A stretch of DNA of 64,000 bases, taken from assembly GCA_026075535.2 (NCBI GenBank), contig AP026544.2, positions 4,092,001 through 4,156,000 of the forward strand, written 5' to 3'. Each line of letters begins with the position of its first letter. Position 1 is the first letter of the stretch. The DNA is from Tricholoma matsutake (Eukaryota > Basidiomycota > Agaricomycetes > Agaricales > Tricholomataceae). The position numbers and the translations under genes are program-made. Below, piece by piece: positions 12,541 through 22,759 of this stretch. The notes beneath the pieces are model-generated. The model was given only the letters and a program-made list of their open reading frames with translations, ran no database searches and was not told where the DNA came from.

Positions 12541-15500
12541 ATGTCTTCAACTCTTGAAAAACTCGTTCAAACTTTCGATGGATCAAATTACATTCTATGG
12601 GCCGACTCTATGAAGGCGTGGCTCAGGTCTCAGGGCCTCTGGCAAATAACTAGCGGGGCGGAACAAAAACCGCCCCCGGCGCCTCCTTTGACGGCGACGA
12701 ACGCTACCTTGGTAGCGGACGCTAATGCCAAGCTCCAGACCTGGAGCAACAAAAATGACCAGGCTATTGGTAGCCTAGTGCTCCGCCTGGCCCCCTCCAT
12801 TCGGCAGCGTGCCAACACAAAGGACACTGCTGAGGAGGTGTGGGACCTCATCCGCACTGATTATGGTGTGGACGGCCCCTCCCAAGTCTTTTCGGACTTT
12901 AGGTCCGCAATAGCAATCAAAATCCCGGCTGCGAACCCCGCACCGGAGATTGCAAGAATGGCTGACAAATTCGAGCGCCTCACGGCTGCCAATGTCGCCA
13001 TCCCCGAGCTAGTACAGGCGATGATTCTACTTGCTGCGATGCCGCGCGAGTACGACTCATTGTCTGCAACAGTCCTTAACACGACCGCCACTAGCGCCTT
13101 GACATTTAAACATGTCAAGGACTCCATTGTTGCTGAAGCCTCAAGGCGCACAGCAGTTGGAAAGCCCGCTGGCCAGCCTCAGGCCAACAAACTTTCCGCT
13201 GTTAAGCGCAAGGGGGGAAACCCCAAATGGCAGCCCAAAGAAGGGCAAAACAGCAACGGAGACTCGTCCCGAAAACGTGGACGACGTGGGGACAGAAAGA
13301 CTAAGGAGGAGAAGCCAAAAGAGAAACATACCCACCTCGCCTCCAATGCCTTTACCACCATAAATGGTAATGGCACCATCATACCGCCGATGCCGCTCAT
13401 ACAGCGCATCGAGCGACGCGAACACACTCCCACAAGGGATCCTCGCCGCCGACCGCCTGCACAGGCATACACGGGCGCGGCCTCTTCTTCTCATTCGGTT
13501 TACGCCGAATATCAGCAAGCTCGAGACACCCTCGAGCGCATGCAACTTCCGCGCACCGCGAAAAATCTGCGACCGCTGGAAGAGCACCTTACGGTGCGAG
13601 AAGGTAAGAGAAGGAGGATAGAACCAGAAGTCGAGGCCACGATCGAGGAGGTTGAAGACGACACCGTCTCCCTCGGATCAGAACCTCCGGCAACTGATGA
13701 GGAAGTGTGGAAAGCCGTCGACGAAATGCTCGTCGATGAACCCCTTGACACAGGGGCGTATGATGACAGGTCAGTCCTTTTCCCTACCACAAGCACTAAG
13801 ATTAAAATTCCTATGAATACAGCGAACTTTTCATGTGAAATTTTACCGCTATTAAATGTATCATGGAATTATGTAGATCTTAATATATGTGCTATGTGTG
13901 CAAAGGGAGATTGTAAGAAAGGTGCTGACTGGATCATAGATTCAGGCGCATCAAAACACTTCACTGGTGAAATGAAAGATTTCGCTTCTTACGAGCCTTT
14001 ACCGAGAAAGGACTCTACCTTGGTCCAAACGGCCACTGGTACTACTCATATAGTAGGAAAAGGAGCAGTCTTCATTAGACACCAGGTAGTATGTAATGGG
14101 AAGTCAGAGACGCGTGAAACGCGACTATACCCCGTCTACTACATACCCGACATTAATACTCGATTGATGTCAATGGGGGTCTTTTTACAAGACGGAAGTG
14201 ATGTGCGTGGTTCCTCCGCATACATTTCATTCATCGAGCATGGAAACCCAATCATGCATTGTGTCCCTCTAAGGAGGAATGACACGATCTATTGGGCTCG
14301 GACTCATATATTGAGCACCAAAAAGGTTAATGTCGCGACCATTTATGTCGCTGACTACTTGACTTGGCATAGGCGACTTGGACACCCATCCAAAGAGGCG
14401 CTAGGGAAAATGCCTAAAAGCACCATAAAATTCCCAAGGAATTTAATTATTCCTAAAGACAAAATTATATGTCCAGGGTGTGCAGAAGGGAAAATGACCT
14501 CAAAATCTTTTCCCGAGTCAGACTCACGAGCTGACAAATCCTTTGAATTAATACATTCCGACCTAAAGGAACTCCCGGTACTATCGTACCACAAACATAA
14601 ACACTTCATTGTATTTCTGGATGACAAAACGTCACATATTTGGGTCCAATGTCTCAGAAAGAAATCTGACGCTGCTGCAGCGATTAGACAATTTCTAGCA
14701 ATGGCTAAGACCCAATATGGCGCTACAATCAAGCGCTGGCGTGTTGATCCAGGGGGGGAGTTCAAGGATCGTGAGCTACAAAAACAGCTCAAGGATTTAG
14801 GCATCAAAATAGAGATGTCTGCACCCCATGTTCATCAACAGAACGGGCGCGCAGAGCGCGCCATAAGGACAATAATGGAAAAGTCGCAAACCCTGCGATT
14901 CACCGCTTGTCTACCACAATCATGGTGGGAATTTTGCATAGAACATGCAACACATTTATACAACCGAACCCCAATAAGGCGCCTGAAATGGCTGACACCT
15001 TTTGAGGACCTGACAAAGGTCCGCCCAGATCTAAACAATCTGAAGGTCTTCGGTTGCGGTGCTTATGTCTATCTACCAAAGGAAAAACGTCCAACAACAT
15101 TGTCTCCTCGATCGGAGCTAATGACGTACCTTGGAGTAGAAGATGGCATTAAAGCATATCGTTTCATGCGACGAAACGGCGCAATATTCATTGGTGCTAT
15201 GGCACTATTTGATGAAACGATGTTCCCATGCTGTCCCGGAGCTAAAACTCCTGCCAAGACAGACCTTGGTGATTTTCCACCAGAACCAGAAGATGACGAC
15301 CACTCATCTGGAACGGATGGCGATGACCCTATACCGCCACAAAATCCGCCCCTTCCTCCATCATCAGAAGATGATGATGATGATTTACCAAGCGAGCAAA
15401 AGGCGCATGACGATGCGACTAACGCTCCTCCTCCGCCGCCTCCAGTTAGCACTGAGGACTTTCGTCCAAGACGTGAAGATCAACAGGAATGGCAGCAATT

Positions 15501-17406
15501 GCCCCGTCGATCAGGCAGGCAGAGGAAAATCCCAAACCGTCCCGGCAATACCTATGGAGAACAGCGACTCCCCTCTGACATAGAGAGAGACATTGCGCGT
15601 GATCGATATTGGAAGAAGTCTGTGGGTCAAGATTTGGATCATAACCGAACACGACCACGACCTCAACAGCAAGAACCGGTTGCTGGACCGAGTTCGGCAC
15701 CCCACGAGAGTGTGCCCGATTCCAATAATCAAGAACATGATCACCCAATGGGGGAACCGGACGAAGCAGGTTATATTAAAAAGATAACCAAGGAAGGTGG
15801 AGATGAGCTTATCCGCTGGCTGTTGTCAAAAGCAGTCACACCATCAAGCGGAAAAAGCCTAGTTCCAAACCAATTTCGCGATATTGCGCGCCTACCCCGG
15901 CAGCAGCAACTTGAGTGGAAACAGGCTTGTCGTGAAGAGTTAGAGGCTCTTCGCAAGCGACAAGTCTATGACATCGTCGATCTTCCACATGATCGAAAAA
16001 CGATCAAAAATAGATGGGTTTTCTCCGTGAAATCGGACGGAAGAAAACGAGCCAGACTCGTGGCCAAAGGCTTTTCACAAGTCGAAGGCATTGACTTTGA
16101 TGAGATTTTCTCACCAGTAGTCCGCTACGAGACCGTACGCCTCATGTTTGCCCTTGCGTCTCTAGAAGGCATGTATATGACCGGTCTAGATGTAAAAACC
16201 GCATTTTTATATGGCAAACTTGATGAGGAGATCTATATGGATCAACCCGAGGGTTTCAAACTCGAGGGTAAAGAGCGCAAAGTAATGCGCTTACGCCGAG
16301 CATTGTATGGCCTTAAACAGGCTTCACTAGCATGGTGGAGAGAGCTAGAGGCATTTATGCGCACCATTGGGTTTGTGCGCGCCAGCTCCGATGCCGGCAT
16401 CTTCATACACAAGGATCCTAAGACAGGCAGCATCGTTATTGCGCTAGTCTATGTTGATGATGGCTTGTTCATGGGCAAGAACAAGAAACTTGTGGATGAA
16501 AAGAAGAATGCTTGCCTGAAGCATTGGGAGTGCCGTAGTACTGAAAAAGTCACGGAATTCTTAGGCATGCGCGTCACCCAGACCGCTGCAAAAGTCAAAC
16601 TCGATCAAACAGAATATCTCGCCAAAGTGCTTGAGAGATTCGAGATGACAAATGCCAAGATTGCCCCCACTCCGCTCCCGACTGGCTACAAACCGTCGGA
16701 GAACACAGCGACGCCAAACGCGGCGCTTAGATCAAAATATCAGTCTGTGATCGGATCTTTATTGTATCTGATGCTCGGAACGCGACCTGATATCGCTTAC
16801 GCGGTAATCAAGATGTCGCAATTCTCGGCTAATCCTAGCCAAGAACATCTAGACAAAGCGATGTACATAATGCGCTATCTGGTGGGAACCCAGAAGTACA
16901 GTATGGTCTATGATGGAGAGAAATCCGAGGGGCTACAGGCCTTCACAGATTCTGATTGGGCAGCTGACACAGTCAAGCGCCGATCTACAACGGGTTACTT
17001 TGCTACTCTGGCGAGTGGCATTGTGTGCTGGCAGTCCCGTTTACAAAAAACTGTAGCACTGTCATCCACAGAAGCCGAATACATGGCTCTCTCCGACACT
17101 TGTCGGCAGATAGTGTGGATAGAGTCCTTATTCCAGGAACTTGGATATACACTGAAGCGCGTACCAATCTGCGCTGATAATCAAGGATCCATCTTTATTG
17201 GATCAAATCCAGTTCAGGAAAGAAGGACCAAACATATAGACATTCGCTACCACTACACCCGCGAATGCATAGAAAATGACAAAGTCACAGTCGTTTTCAT
17301 TCCTGGAAGTGATAATCCGGCTGACATGTTCACAAAGAACCTTGGCGCCGTCCTATTCAGGAAATTTAGAGACTCTCTCGGAATTACTTTCGAGATTCAA
17401 ACTTAG
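12541..17406 (+). CDS. Copia Gag-Pol polyprotein, 1,621 residues
   Basis: A single frame encodes all copia proteins. Gag (about 1-440) has the FDGSNYILWADSMKAWL start typical of copia gag. Protease has WIIDSGASKHF near residue 466. Integrase has the HHCC zinc region (WHRRLGHPS ... CPGCAEGK, from about 607) and a core with HSDLKE, VDPGGEF and the glutamate in NGRAERA. RT has LVAKGFSQ, DVKTAFLYG and catalytic YVDD near 1304. RNase H has TDSDWAAD near 1469 and SSTEAEYMAL. No frameshift separates gag from pol, so it should be made as one polyprotein. ATG 12541 was chosen because the upstream frame extension (12508) begins with TTG. A low-complexity acidic and proline-rich hinge lies at about 920-1030. 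Confidence 0.97.
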   Translation: MSSTLEKLVQTFDGSNYILWADSMKAWLRSQGLWQITSGAEQKPPPAPPLTATNATLVADANAKLQTWSNKNDQAIGSLVLRLAPSIRQRANTKDTAEEVWDLIRTDYGVDGPSQVFSDFRSAIAIKIPAANPAPEIARMADKFERLTAANVAIPELVQAMILLAAMPREYDSLSATVLNTTATSALTFKHVKDSIVAEASRRTAVGKPAGQPQANKLSAVKRKGGNPKWQPKEGQNSNGDSSRKRGRRGDRKTKEEKPKEKHTHLASNAFTTINGNGTIIPPMPLIQRIERREHTPTRDPRRRPPAQAYTGAASSSHSVYAEYQQARDTLERMQLPRTAKNLRPLEEHLTVREGKRRRIEPEVEATIEEVEDDTVSLGSEPPATDEEVWKAVDEMLVDEPLDTGAYDDRSVLFPTTSTKIKIPMNTANFSCEILPLLNVSWNYVDLNICAMCAKGDCKKGADWIIDSGASKHFTGEMKDFASYEPLPRKDSTLVQTATGTTHIVGKGAVFIRHQVVCNGKSETRETRLYPVYYIPDINTRLMSMGVFLQDGSDVRGSSAYISFIEHGNPIMHCVPLRRNDTIYWARTHILSTKKVNVATIYVADYLTWHRRLGHPSKEALGKMPKSTIKFPRNLIIPKDKIICPGCAEGKMTSKSFPESDSRADKSFELIHSDLKELPVLSYHKHKHFIVFLDDKTSHIWVQCLRKKSDAAAAIRQFLAMAKTQYGATIKRWRVDPGGEFKDRELQKQLKDLGIKIEMSAPHVHQQNGRAERAIRTIMEKSQTLRFTACLPQSWWEFCIEHATHLYNRTPIRRLKWLTPFEDLTKVRPDLNNLKVFGCGAYVYLPKEKRPTTLSPRSELMTYLGVEDGIKAYRFMRRNGAIFIGAMALFDETMFPCCPGAKTPAKTDLGDFPPEPEDDDHSSGTDGDDPIPPQNPPLPPSSEDDDDDLPSEQKAHDDATNAPPPPPPVSTEDFRPRREDQQEWQQLPRRSGRQRKIPNRPGNTYGEQRLPSDIERDIARDRYWKKSVGQDLDHNRTRPRPQQQEPVAGPSSAPHESVPDSNNQEHDHPMGEPDEAGYIKKITKEGGDELIRWLLSKAVTPSSGKSLVPNQFRDIARLPRQQQLEWKQACREELEALRKRQVYDIVDLPHDRKTIKNRWVFSVKSDGRKRARLVAKGFSQVEGIDFDEIFSPVVRYETVRLMFALASLEGMYMTGLDVKTAFLYGKLDEEIYMDQPEGFKLEGKERKVMRLRRALYGLKQASLAWWRELEAFMRTIGFVRASSDAGIFIHKDPKTGSIVIALVYVDDGLFMGKNKKLVDEKKNACLKHWECRSTEKVTEFLGMRVTQTAAKVKLDQTEYLAKVLERFEMTNAKIAPTPLPTGYKPSENTATPNAALRSKYQSVIGSLLYLMLGTRPDIAYAVIKMSQFSANPSQEHLDKAMYIMRYLVGTQKYSMVYDGEKSEGLQAFTDSDWAADTVKRRSTTGYFATLASGIVCWQSRLQKTVALSSTEAEYMALSDTCRQIVWIESLFQELGYTLKRVPICADNQGSIFIGSNPVQERRTKHIDIRYHYTRECIENDKVTVVFIPGSDNPADMFTKNLGAVLFRKFRDSLGITFEIQT

Positions 17407-17438
17407 CTGCTTAGAGCGCTGTACAGTTTGAGGGGGGG

Positions 17439-17743
17439 TGTTGAAATTAATCCCTGATGCATGCTGTATACATGAGGCAATACATGCAGCATACACATGT
17501 ATACATGAGGCGATACATGCAGCATACACATGTTACTGCGCTTACTGTGCATACATGCGGTAAACACATTCCCGAGTCATGTGACATCCTTAATATTATG
17601 TATATAAGGAGAACCTGTACCGTAGTAGGAATACAGTGTTCTTACCTCTGCTAACCCTAGCTGTAAGTCTAACTAAACCCCAGGTAGGTTGTAAGGAACG
17701 TGTTGTCTCTTCCCCTGTGCAGCGTATATAGTCTGCTCCAACA
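17439..17743 (+). repeat. 3' LTR of copia element 2
   Basis: Same 305 bp as 11987-12291; I saw no difference on reading both through. The 5-bp duplication ttgta follows at 17744-17748. Confidence 0.95.
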
Positions 17744-17748
17744 TTGTA

Positions 17749-18779
17749 TGTTGTTTAAAGGGTTCAGTGAGATGAGAGACCTACAATATGGCATTCTTTC
17801 CAATTTTGATATTTTCACTTGGTAGTAGTTATGACTTGGAATGGGCAGAACTTGGTCAGTTCTGCTTTGTTTCTCCCTCATATTCTACTTGATTCTCATC
17901 TATTTCCTTGTCATTTGAAAAGCCCAGTGAGATGAGAGGCCTATTATGTGCCATTCTTTTGCACTTTGATATTTTCACTATGCAGTACTTTCAACCTGGG
18001 TATGGCAGAACTCAGTGGGTTCTGCTTCATTTCTTATCATCTTATACTTTATTCTAATCTATTTACATGTTGTTTGAAGGGCCCAGTAAGACGAGAGGCT
18101 TGCGACATGCTGTTCTTTTGCATTTTGATGTTTTCATTATGTAGTGGCTACAATGTGGGTATGGCAGAACTCAGCAAGTTCTGCTTCGTTTCTTATCATA
18201 TTATACTTCATTCTAATCTATTCACATTTCGTTTAAAGGGCCCAGTAAGATGAGAGGCTTGCGATCTGCCGTTCTTTTTCATTTCGATGTTTTCATTATG
18301 TAGTGGCTACAACCTGGGTATGGCAGAACTTGGTGAGTTCTGCTTCATTTCTTATCATATTATGCTTCATTCTAATCTATTTACATGTCGTTTGAAGGGC
18401 CCAGTGAGACGAGAGGCTTGCGACATACTGTTCTTTTGCATTTTGATGTTTTCATTATGTAGTGGCTACAATCTGGGTATGGCAGAACTCGGCAAGTTCT
18501 GCTTCGTTTCTTATCATCTTATACTTCATTCTAATCTATTTACATGTCGTTTGAAGGGCCCAGTGAGACGAGAGGCGTCGGATGTGCCATTCTTTTTCAT
18601 TTTGATGTTTTTATTATGTGGTGGCTACAACCTGGGTATGGCAGAACTGCTTCATTTCTTATCATCTTATGCTTCATTCTAATCTATTTACATGTCGTTT
18701 GAAGAGCCCAGTGAAACGAGAGGCTTGTGATGTGTCATTCTTTTTTATTTTGATGTTTTCATTATGTAGTAGCTACAAG
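17749..18779 (+). repeat. 159-bp satellite inside hAT-like element 2
   Basis: The word cccagt(g/a)aga(c/t)gagaggc recurs at about 17764, 17923, 18082, 18241, 18400 and 18559, exactly 159 bp apart, then once more 148 bp later. A further partial unit lies just left of copia 2 (about 11930-11986), so the copia element inserted into the array. The period is 53 codons and one frame stays open across units (GYNLGMAEL, FCFVSYH, HSNLFTC, RLKGPVRRE). Stops arise where CGA became TGA. Confidence 0.9.
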
Positions 18780-19034
18780 TGTCTGCACCGTGGTGTTTAC
18801 TAAAACACCACGGTTAAAACCCGTACCCACGGGTATGTGTACTAACGGGCGTGGTGTATGCGGGTACGGGTGCAGTAAGCATTGAACTCACCCGCGGTGT
18901 AACCCATGTTACACCCTAAATAGGACCGGTCCTATGCGGTCCTGCGAGTTTGAGTGTTGGTCTAGACTGGTTGCGGTCCCGGTTGTCCCTCTTGGGGGTC
19001 GAAAAACTGGACTGAACCGGACCTCAAAACACTA

Positions 19035-19822
19035 GACAGGATACATCAAACTGTCGCTCTATCGCAAACAGCATTAATCAACAAAATTGTGTCCCAATTT
19101 GGTCAATCTGATGCACACCCCCTATCTGCACCAATGGAACCGGGACAGAAACTTCGCTGCATTGACCGCGCCCCACTCCTGTCGATGAACAAACCAAACT
19201 ATCAAACTTACCCTATCGTTCCTTGGTTGGGTGCCTATTATACCTGGCCATCTCAACACGTCTGGATATCTCATTCGCCGTCCAACAACTTTCACAATTT
19301 TTGGACTCTTATTCCTTTGAACATTGGCATGCTGCTCTACATCTTGTTTGCTACCTTAAAGGAACACAGGACCTTAAACTCTACCTGGGTGGAGACAACC
19401 CTATCTCATTATTAGTGTATACTGATTCCAACTCACTTGGGTCAGGAGCTGTTTCATGGACTGCTCACAAACAAAAAATGTTTGCAGCATCATCATGTGA
19501 AGCCGAGTATGTTGCAGCTTTTGAGACTGCAAAAGAGTGTGTTTGGATTTGTTCACTGCTTACCCCTATTGGTCATTCACCTGACATGCCAACCCCAATG
19601 TTATGTGATAACACCGCCTCAATTAGCCTGTCAGAGGATCCTCTCCTCCACTGCAGAGTTAAACATGTCGACATTAAATTCCACTTCCTTTGTGAACACA
19701 TTCAATCTAAGGAACTCACTGTATTCTACATCAACACCAAGGATAATATCGCCAACATTTTCACCAAGGCTCTTGACATCAAACAATTTGTATGCTTATG
19801 TGACTTCTTGGGTCTCCAATAA
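19035..19822 (+). pseudogene. Copia element 1 pol: RNase H end
   Basis: After the duplicated gacaggat the frame continues with the conserved RT-RNase H linker (SQFGQSDAHPLSAPM near 19090) and then RNase H motifs: VYTDSNSLGS, SSCEAEYVA, LCDNTAS and VKHVDIKFHF, ending at the stop at 19820-19822. This is the expected C-terminal end of the pol begun at 7610, so the two halves prove the insertion. A frame change near 19215 shows decay. Confidence 0.85.
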
Positions 19823-19868
19823 CATGTGCCAATTCCATGCAAGGAGGAGTATTCATGGTGAGGAGGAG

Positions 19869-20203
19869 TGTTGAGATCTACACCATGAATGCGCCCTTTG
19901 ATGTGTCATGCTAATTATAGCACACAAAATGATGTGTATTTCCCCTTGTCCGTATTCCTGTCTAATAGTCTCTTTATCATATTTTCCATTGACATACTCA
20001 TGGTATATATATTCAACTAGATAGACATAGAGACCTCAGTCTGTTATACACAGACTGAGGTGAGTAGATTTGCTAGCGCTCACTTTGATCAGATCACTTA
20101 CTGTACTATTTATAGCTTATTCATGTATTATCTAGGTATGAATATATAGTCTGTTATACACAGACTGAGCTTATTTGTGTATTATCTAGGTTGGATTTCT
20201 ATA
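19869..20203 (+). repeat. 3' LTR of copia element 1
   Basis: 335 bp, TGTTGAGATC to GATTTCTATA, followed by the duplication gtaca (20204-20208). It differs from the 5' LTR at roughly 18 sites, chiefly transitions. Confidence 0.92.
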
Positions 20204-20208
20204 GTACA

Positions 20209-20416
20209 CACTATGCTCACATAGGCATAGGTCTGGGGATGTGTGGGACAGCTTCCCACCACTGTTCCCACCCCAATCACTGTCCAATCACCATCCTGGA
20301 AACCTTTGGGTTGAGAGACTAAAAATACATGGGCTGGACAACCAGGCTTTGTACATGTTGTGAAATGCATGGCACAGCTTATTGTCAGGTGGAAAGACCT
20401 TGCAAGCAAGGTAAAG
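20209..20416. other. Short spacer between two transposons
   Basis: About 200 bp joining copia element 1 to the CACTA-like element. No gene is supported. Bases 20417-20419 (taa) are the target duplication of the next element. Confidence 0.5.
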
Positions 20417-20419
20417 TAA

Positions 20420-20955
20420 CACTTCAGGGATTTCAAAATATAGGTGCCACCTAAATGGATATTCAGCAGGTATTACTGCATGTAATATATAGGAATCCCT
20501 GCAAAATGTGTCAGCAGCCTATGTGCCAGAAAAAGATTTGAGAGGCTTACTGGATTTATTATGTAGGAATCCATGCTGGCATAGTTTTGGAGCAATGCCA
20601 ACACAATTCATACTGATATAGACACAAAACACAGTCTGGATTTGGGCTGCAGTCCCATTACATCAGCCATTTCTATACATAACATGTCAATTTCCCTGCA
20701 AAACCTGACTTCAGCAGATTAAGTCCCAAAAAGTCTACTGGACCAGTTCTGCACCAAAACTGTGAAGGGTCTTTGCTCAGCTATTTCTATATTTAACATG
20801 TTGATTTCCCTGCAAAACCTAATTTCAGCAGATTAAGTCCCAAACTGTCTACTGGACTGGTTCTGCATGAAAACTGCAAACAGTTTTTGCAGTCAATGCC
20901 CACTCATCGCCCCATTCATCACCTGCACACTGCACATCATAGGACCTGACAAGTG
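20420..20955 (+). repeat. Left long terminal inverted repeat of the CACTA-like element
   Basis: Pairs in inverse orientation with 23760-24343. Inside it a block of about 115 bp (ctatttctatatttaacatg ... gtctactggac) occurs twice, at roughly 20670 and 20785. Confidence 0.88.
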
Positions 20956-21091
20956 ATCTTAATTCTCCGCCACATTGGAAATTATTCATTCTTACCATTC
21001 TTGCTTGCTTTGTTGCATTCAACAAATCTGTTCATTCCACCATCTTGTCACATTGCAACATCTTATGTTCGTCATTGTAATCAATATACAT

Positions 21092-22759
21092 TTAACATTG
21101 TACTACAAAAAACATAATGTATTCAGTCCTAGTATAGATTGTAAGCAAACAAGTTGACAATAGCAAACTGTGCAGACATACCCTTGAGAGAGCCAGAACA
21201 ACACAGCGGGTCTCATCAAGCCTCCACCTTGCATAGTGAGAGATCACCCACTGAGGCTCAATGACTTCCAGTGTTGAGCTTAGAGAAGTTGAGTAGATTG
21301 ATGCAGGAAAGTGTGAATAAAATTGAAATGGGTTAGCAGAGTGATCCAGAGGTTGTTGTTGTTGCACTGCATATTTGATGCTACCATCTGTGTTTGCCAT
21401 GATATATTGAATCGAGGCAGAAAATGGTGGGGATGCAATGTTGCCATCAGGATGGAACAAAACCAAGCTGTTCCTGATGTGGGTCAATGAGTGGGCAAAA
21501 ATAACATTATTGTAATGATGTCTTGCACAGATGGCAACTGTCTTGTCCCTGATGAATTGTTGCAATTCAGATGGGACAGGGTTGAAAAGCAGAGGCAGGA
21601 AGATTTGGCTCATCAGCATCATTGGCATCATCGTCAAGTGTTCTGGTGAAGAGTTTGTCAAGAACATTCTTGCATTCACAGAGGAACAGCGGGCAGTCAG
21701 GGCGAGAAAGCCATTGCTTCAACCATGCAGCCTTTGAGTACACTGACAGCATTGTCACCTCGAGTTCACCTGGTAAGGCAAGGCAGGGGTAGGGGTATAC
21801 CCTTGTGTTTTGGGGCTAAGGGTATGAGGGGTAAGGGTAGGGGTTTGGAAGTTCATACCCTTACATACCCCTGTACCCTTACTAAAGGTACAGGGGTATG
21901 CCAGGGGTATGCTTATGTAAGAATATCATTTGATTTTTTCAGCTACAAAGACTCATATTCAAGATTTTTGTCAATTAAATTCAGATTTTGGAATTGTCCA
22001 ATATGATAATGGCTTTCATATGTTAATAAGAGGTATTAATATGTGATATTAATAGTAAATACAATAGTTATCAACACTTTTCAAATGAATTTTGCTCTAA
22101 ATATGTTGATTTTGTGCCAAACCCTTGTACCCTTGACAAACCCTCCCATACCCTTAGCAACCCTTATATGTTTCTATACCCTTACCCCTAAGGGTAGGGT
22201 GTTCAGGGGTAGGGGTAAGGGTATGAGATTTAACACCCAGGGGTAACCCCTGCCTTGCCCTATCACCTGGTGGGCATGGATTAAGTATGTGTACAATTGA
22301 GAGAGAAGAAATGGACCAACCAAATTTGTGATTATGAGGAAGTCACTGAAGTCGTCTGATGAGTCACTCAAATGGAAAGCACCACCAGGACCAAACAGGA
22401 CCAAACAACCATAAAAAGTCATAGATATATACGGCCATATGACCATTGAGGCGGTGATTGACATGTGGATGGAATGCATTTAAGCCTTGAATCCATGTGA
22501 GGAGCTCAGCTCAGTATGTGTTTTGTCTGGCAGTTGTTGTTGTCCTCTTGCTAGCCAAAGAGATTGCACAGACCAAGGACATGGTGTGATCTAGGTCAGT
22601 GTGCATATGAGGTAACTGCTGGTGTATGAGAACCCACTGACGTGCATTTGTTCTACTTGACAATACATCATTCTCCTGCAGGCAGACAAAAAATGAGTCA
22701 TTAAAAGAACATACCTGCCAAAGACTCTTGGATCGGCTGTGAATGTTTGCTCGGTGCAA
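21092..22759 (-). pseudogene. Transposase remnant of the CACTA-like element
   Basis: On the minus strand, frames at about 22430-22300 read LWLFGPVWSWWCFPFE, then an LPHNHKFG segment. After the MITE, 21758-21570 reads AAWLKQWLSRPDCP. This order is what I recall from basidiomycete Plavaka/CACTA-type transposases (DUF4218-like region). From 21679 to 21092 one open frame of 195 codons continues (ICARHHYNNVIFAHSLTHIR, ANTDGSIKYAV, EPQWVISHYARW), resembling proteins often found with such elements. Stops and the MITE make it non-functional. The family name is from memory; the decay is seen directly. Confidence 0.65.
21774..22262. mobile_element. hAT-like MITE, 489 bp
   Basis: Flanked by an 8-bp duplication tcacctgg (21766-21773 and 22263-22270). 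Ends are inverted: TAAGGCAAGGCAGGGGTA on the left and TAGGGCAAGGCAGGGGTT from the right in reverse. The interior is built from ggggtaaggg/cccttacccc words on both sides of an AT-rich core, so most of the element can fold on itself. It lies inside the transposase remnant. Confidence 0.88.

Larger units (their letters stand above)
11987..17743 (+). mobile_element. Ty1/Copia element 2, intact, recent
   Basis: LTRs 11987-12291 and 17439-17743 are each 305 bp and identical by eye. The duplication ttgta (11982-11986 and 17744-17748) flanks them. Between them lie a primer-binding site, one uninterrupted gag-pol frame of 1,621 codons and a purine run (agggggg at 17431) just before the 3' LTR. All parts needed for transposition are present, which makes this the youngest layer of the nest and possibly active. 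Confidence 0.97.
11656..18918. mobile_element. hAT-like DNA transposon 2, nested in hAT-like 1
   Basis: An 8-bp duplication aataggac lies at 11648-11655 and 18919-18926. The left end is TAGTGTATATCACGGGTACG; the right end read in reverse is TAGGGTGTAACATGGGTTAC, a weak inverted match that keeps the TAG terminus. Subterminal zones at both ends are rich in acggtgt and acaccg words. Without copia 2 it is about 1.5 kb and consists largely of a 159-bp satellite. No transposase frame is visible. Confidence 0.75.
10173..19034. mobile_element. hAT-like DNA transposon 1, non-autonomous, nested in copia 1
   Basis: An 8-bp duplication gacaggat flanks it (10165-10172 and 19035-19042). Its ends are inverted: TAGTGTTTAAAGGTCCAG on the left and, read in reverse, TAGTGTTTTGAGGTCCGG on the right. 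An 8-bp duplication with TAG-type ends fits the hAT superfamily. Subterminal motifs such as ccggtttgc-type and ggtcc repeats recur at both ends. Without its own inserts the element is about 1.6 kb and holds no transposase frame, so it would need a transposase in trans. It is interrupted at 11656-18918. Confidence 0.85.
6032..20203 (+). mobile_element. Ty1/Copia element 1, decayed, host of a nested insertion
   Basis: Bounded by 335-bp LTRs (6032-6366 and 19869-20203) and a 5-bp duplication gtaca (6027-6031 and 20204-20208). Coding order is gag, protease, integrase, RT, RNase H, as in Copia. The coding region is split at 10172/19035 by an 8.9-kb hAT-like insertion. The LTRs differ at roughly 18 positions by eye, mostly transitions, so this is the oldest layer of the nest. 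Removing the insertion leaves an element of about 5.3 kb. Confidence 0.92.

Noticed and set aside
13141..13796. Long minus-strand frames opposite copia element 2 gag-pol
   Set aside because: They mirror the codon structure of the intact gag-pol frame and have no motifs of their own.
17948..18682. Membrane-protein-like frames across the 159-bp satellite
   Set aside because: Not called as a gene because the frame is a by-product of a period divisible by three and has stops in some units; kept only as a finding.
21774..22262. Telomere-like ggggtaaggg/cccttacccc repeats
   Set aside because: Short, facing repeats bounded by 8-bp duplications; this is a MITE, not a telomere or interstitial telomeric tract.
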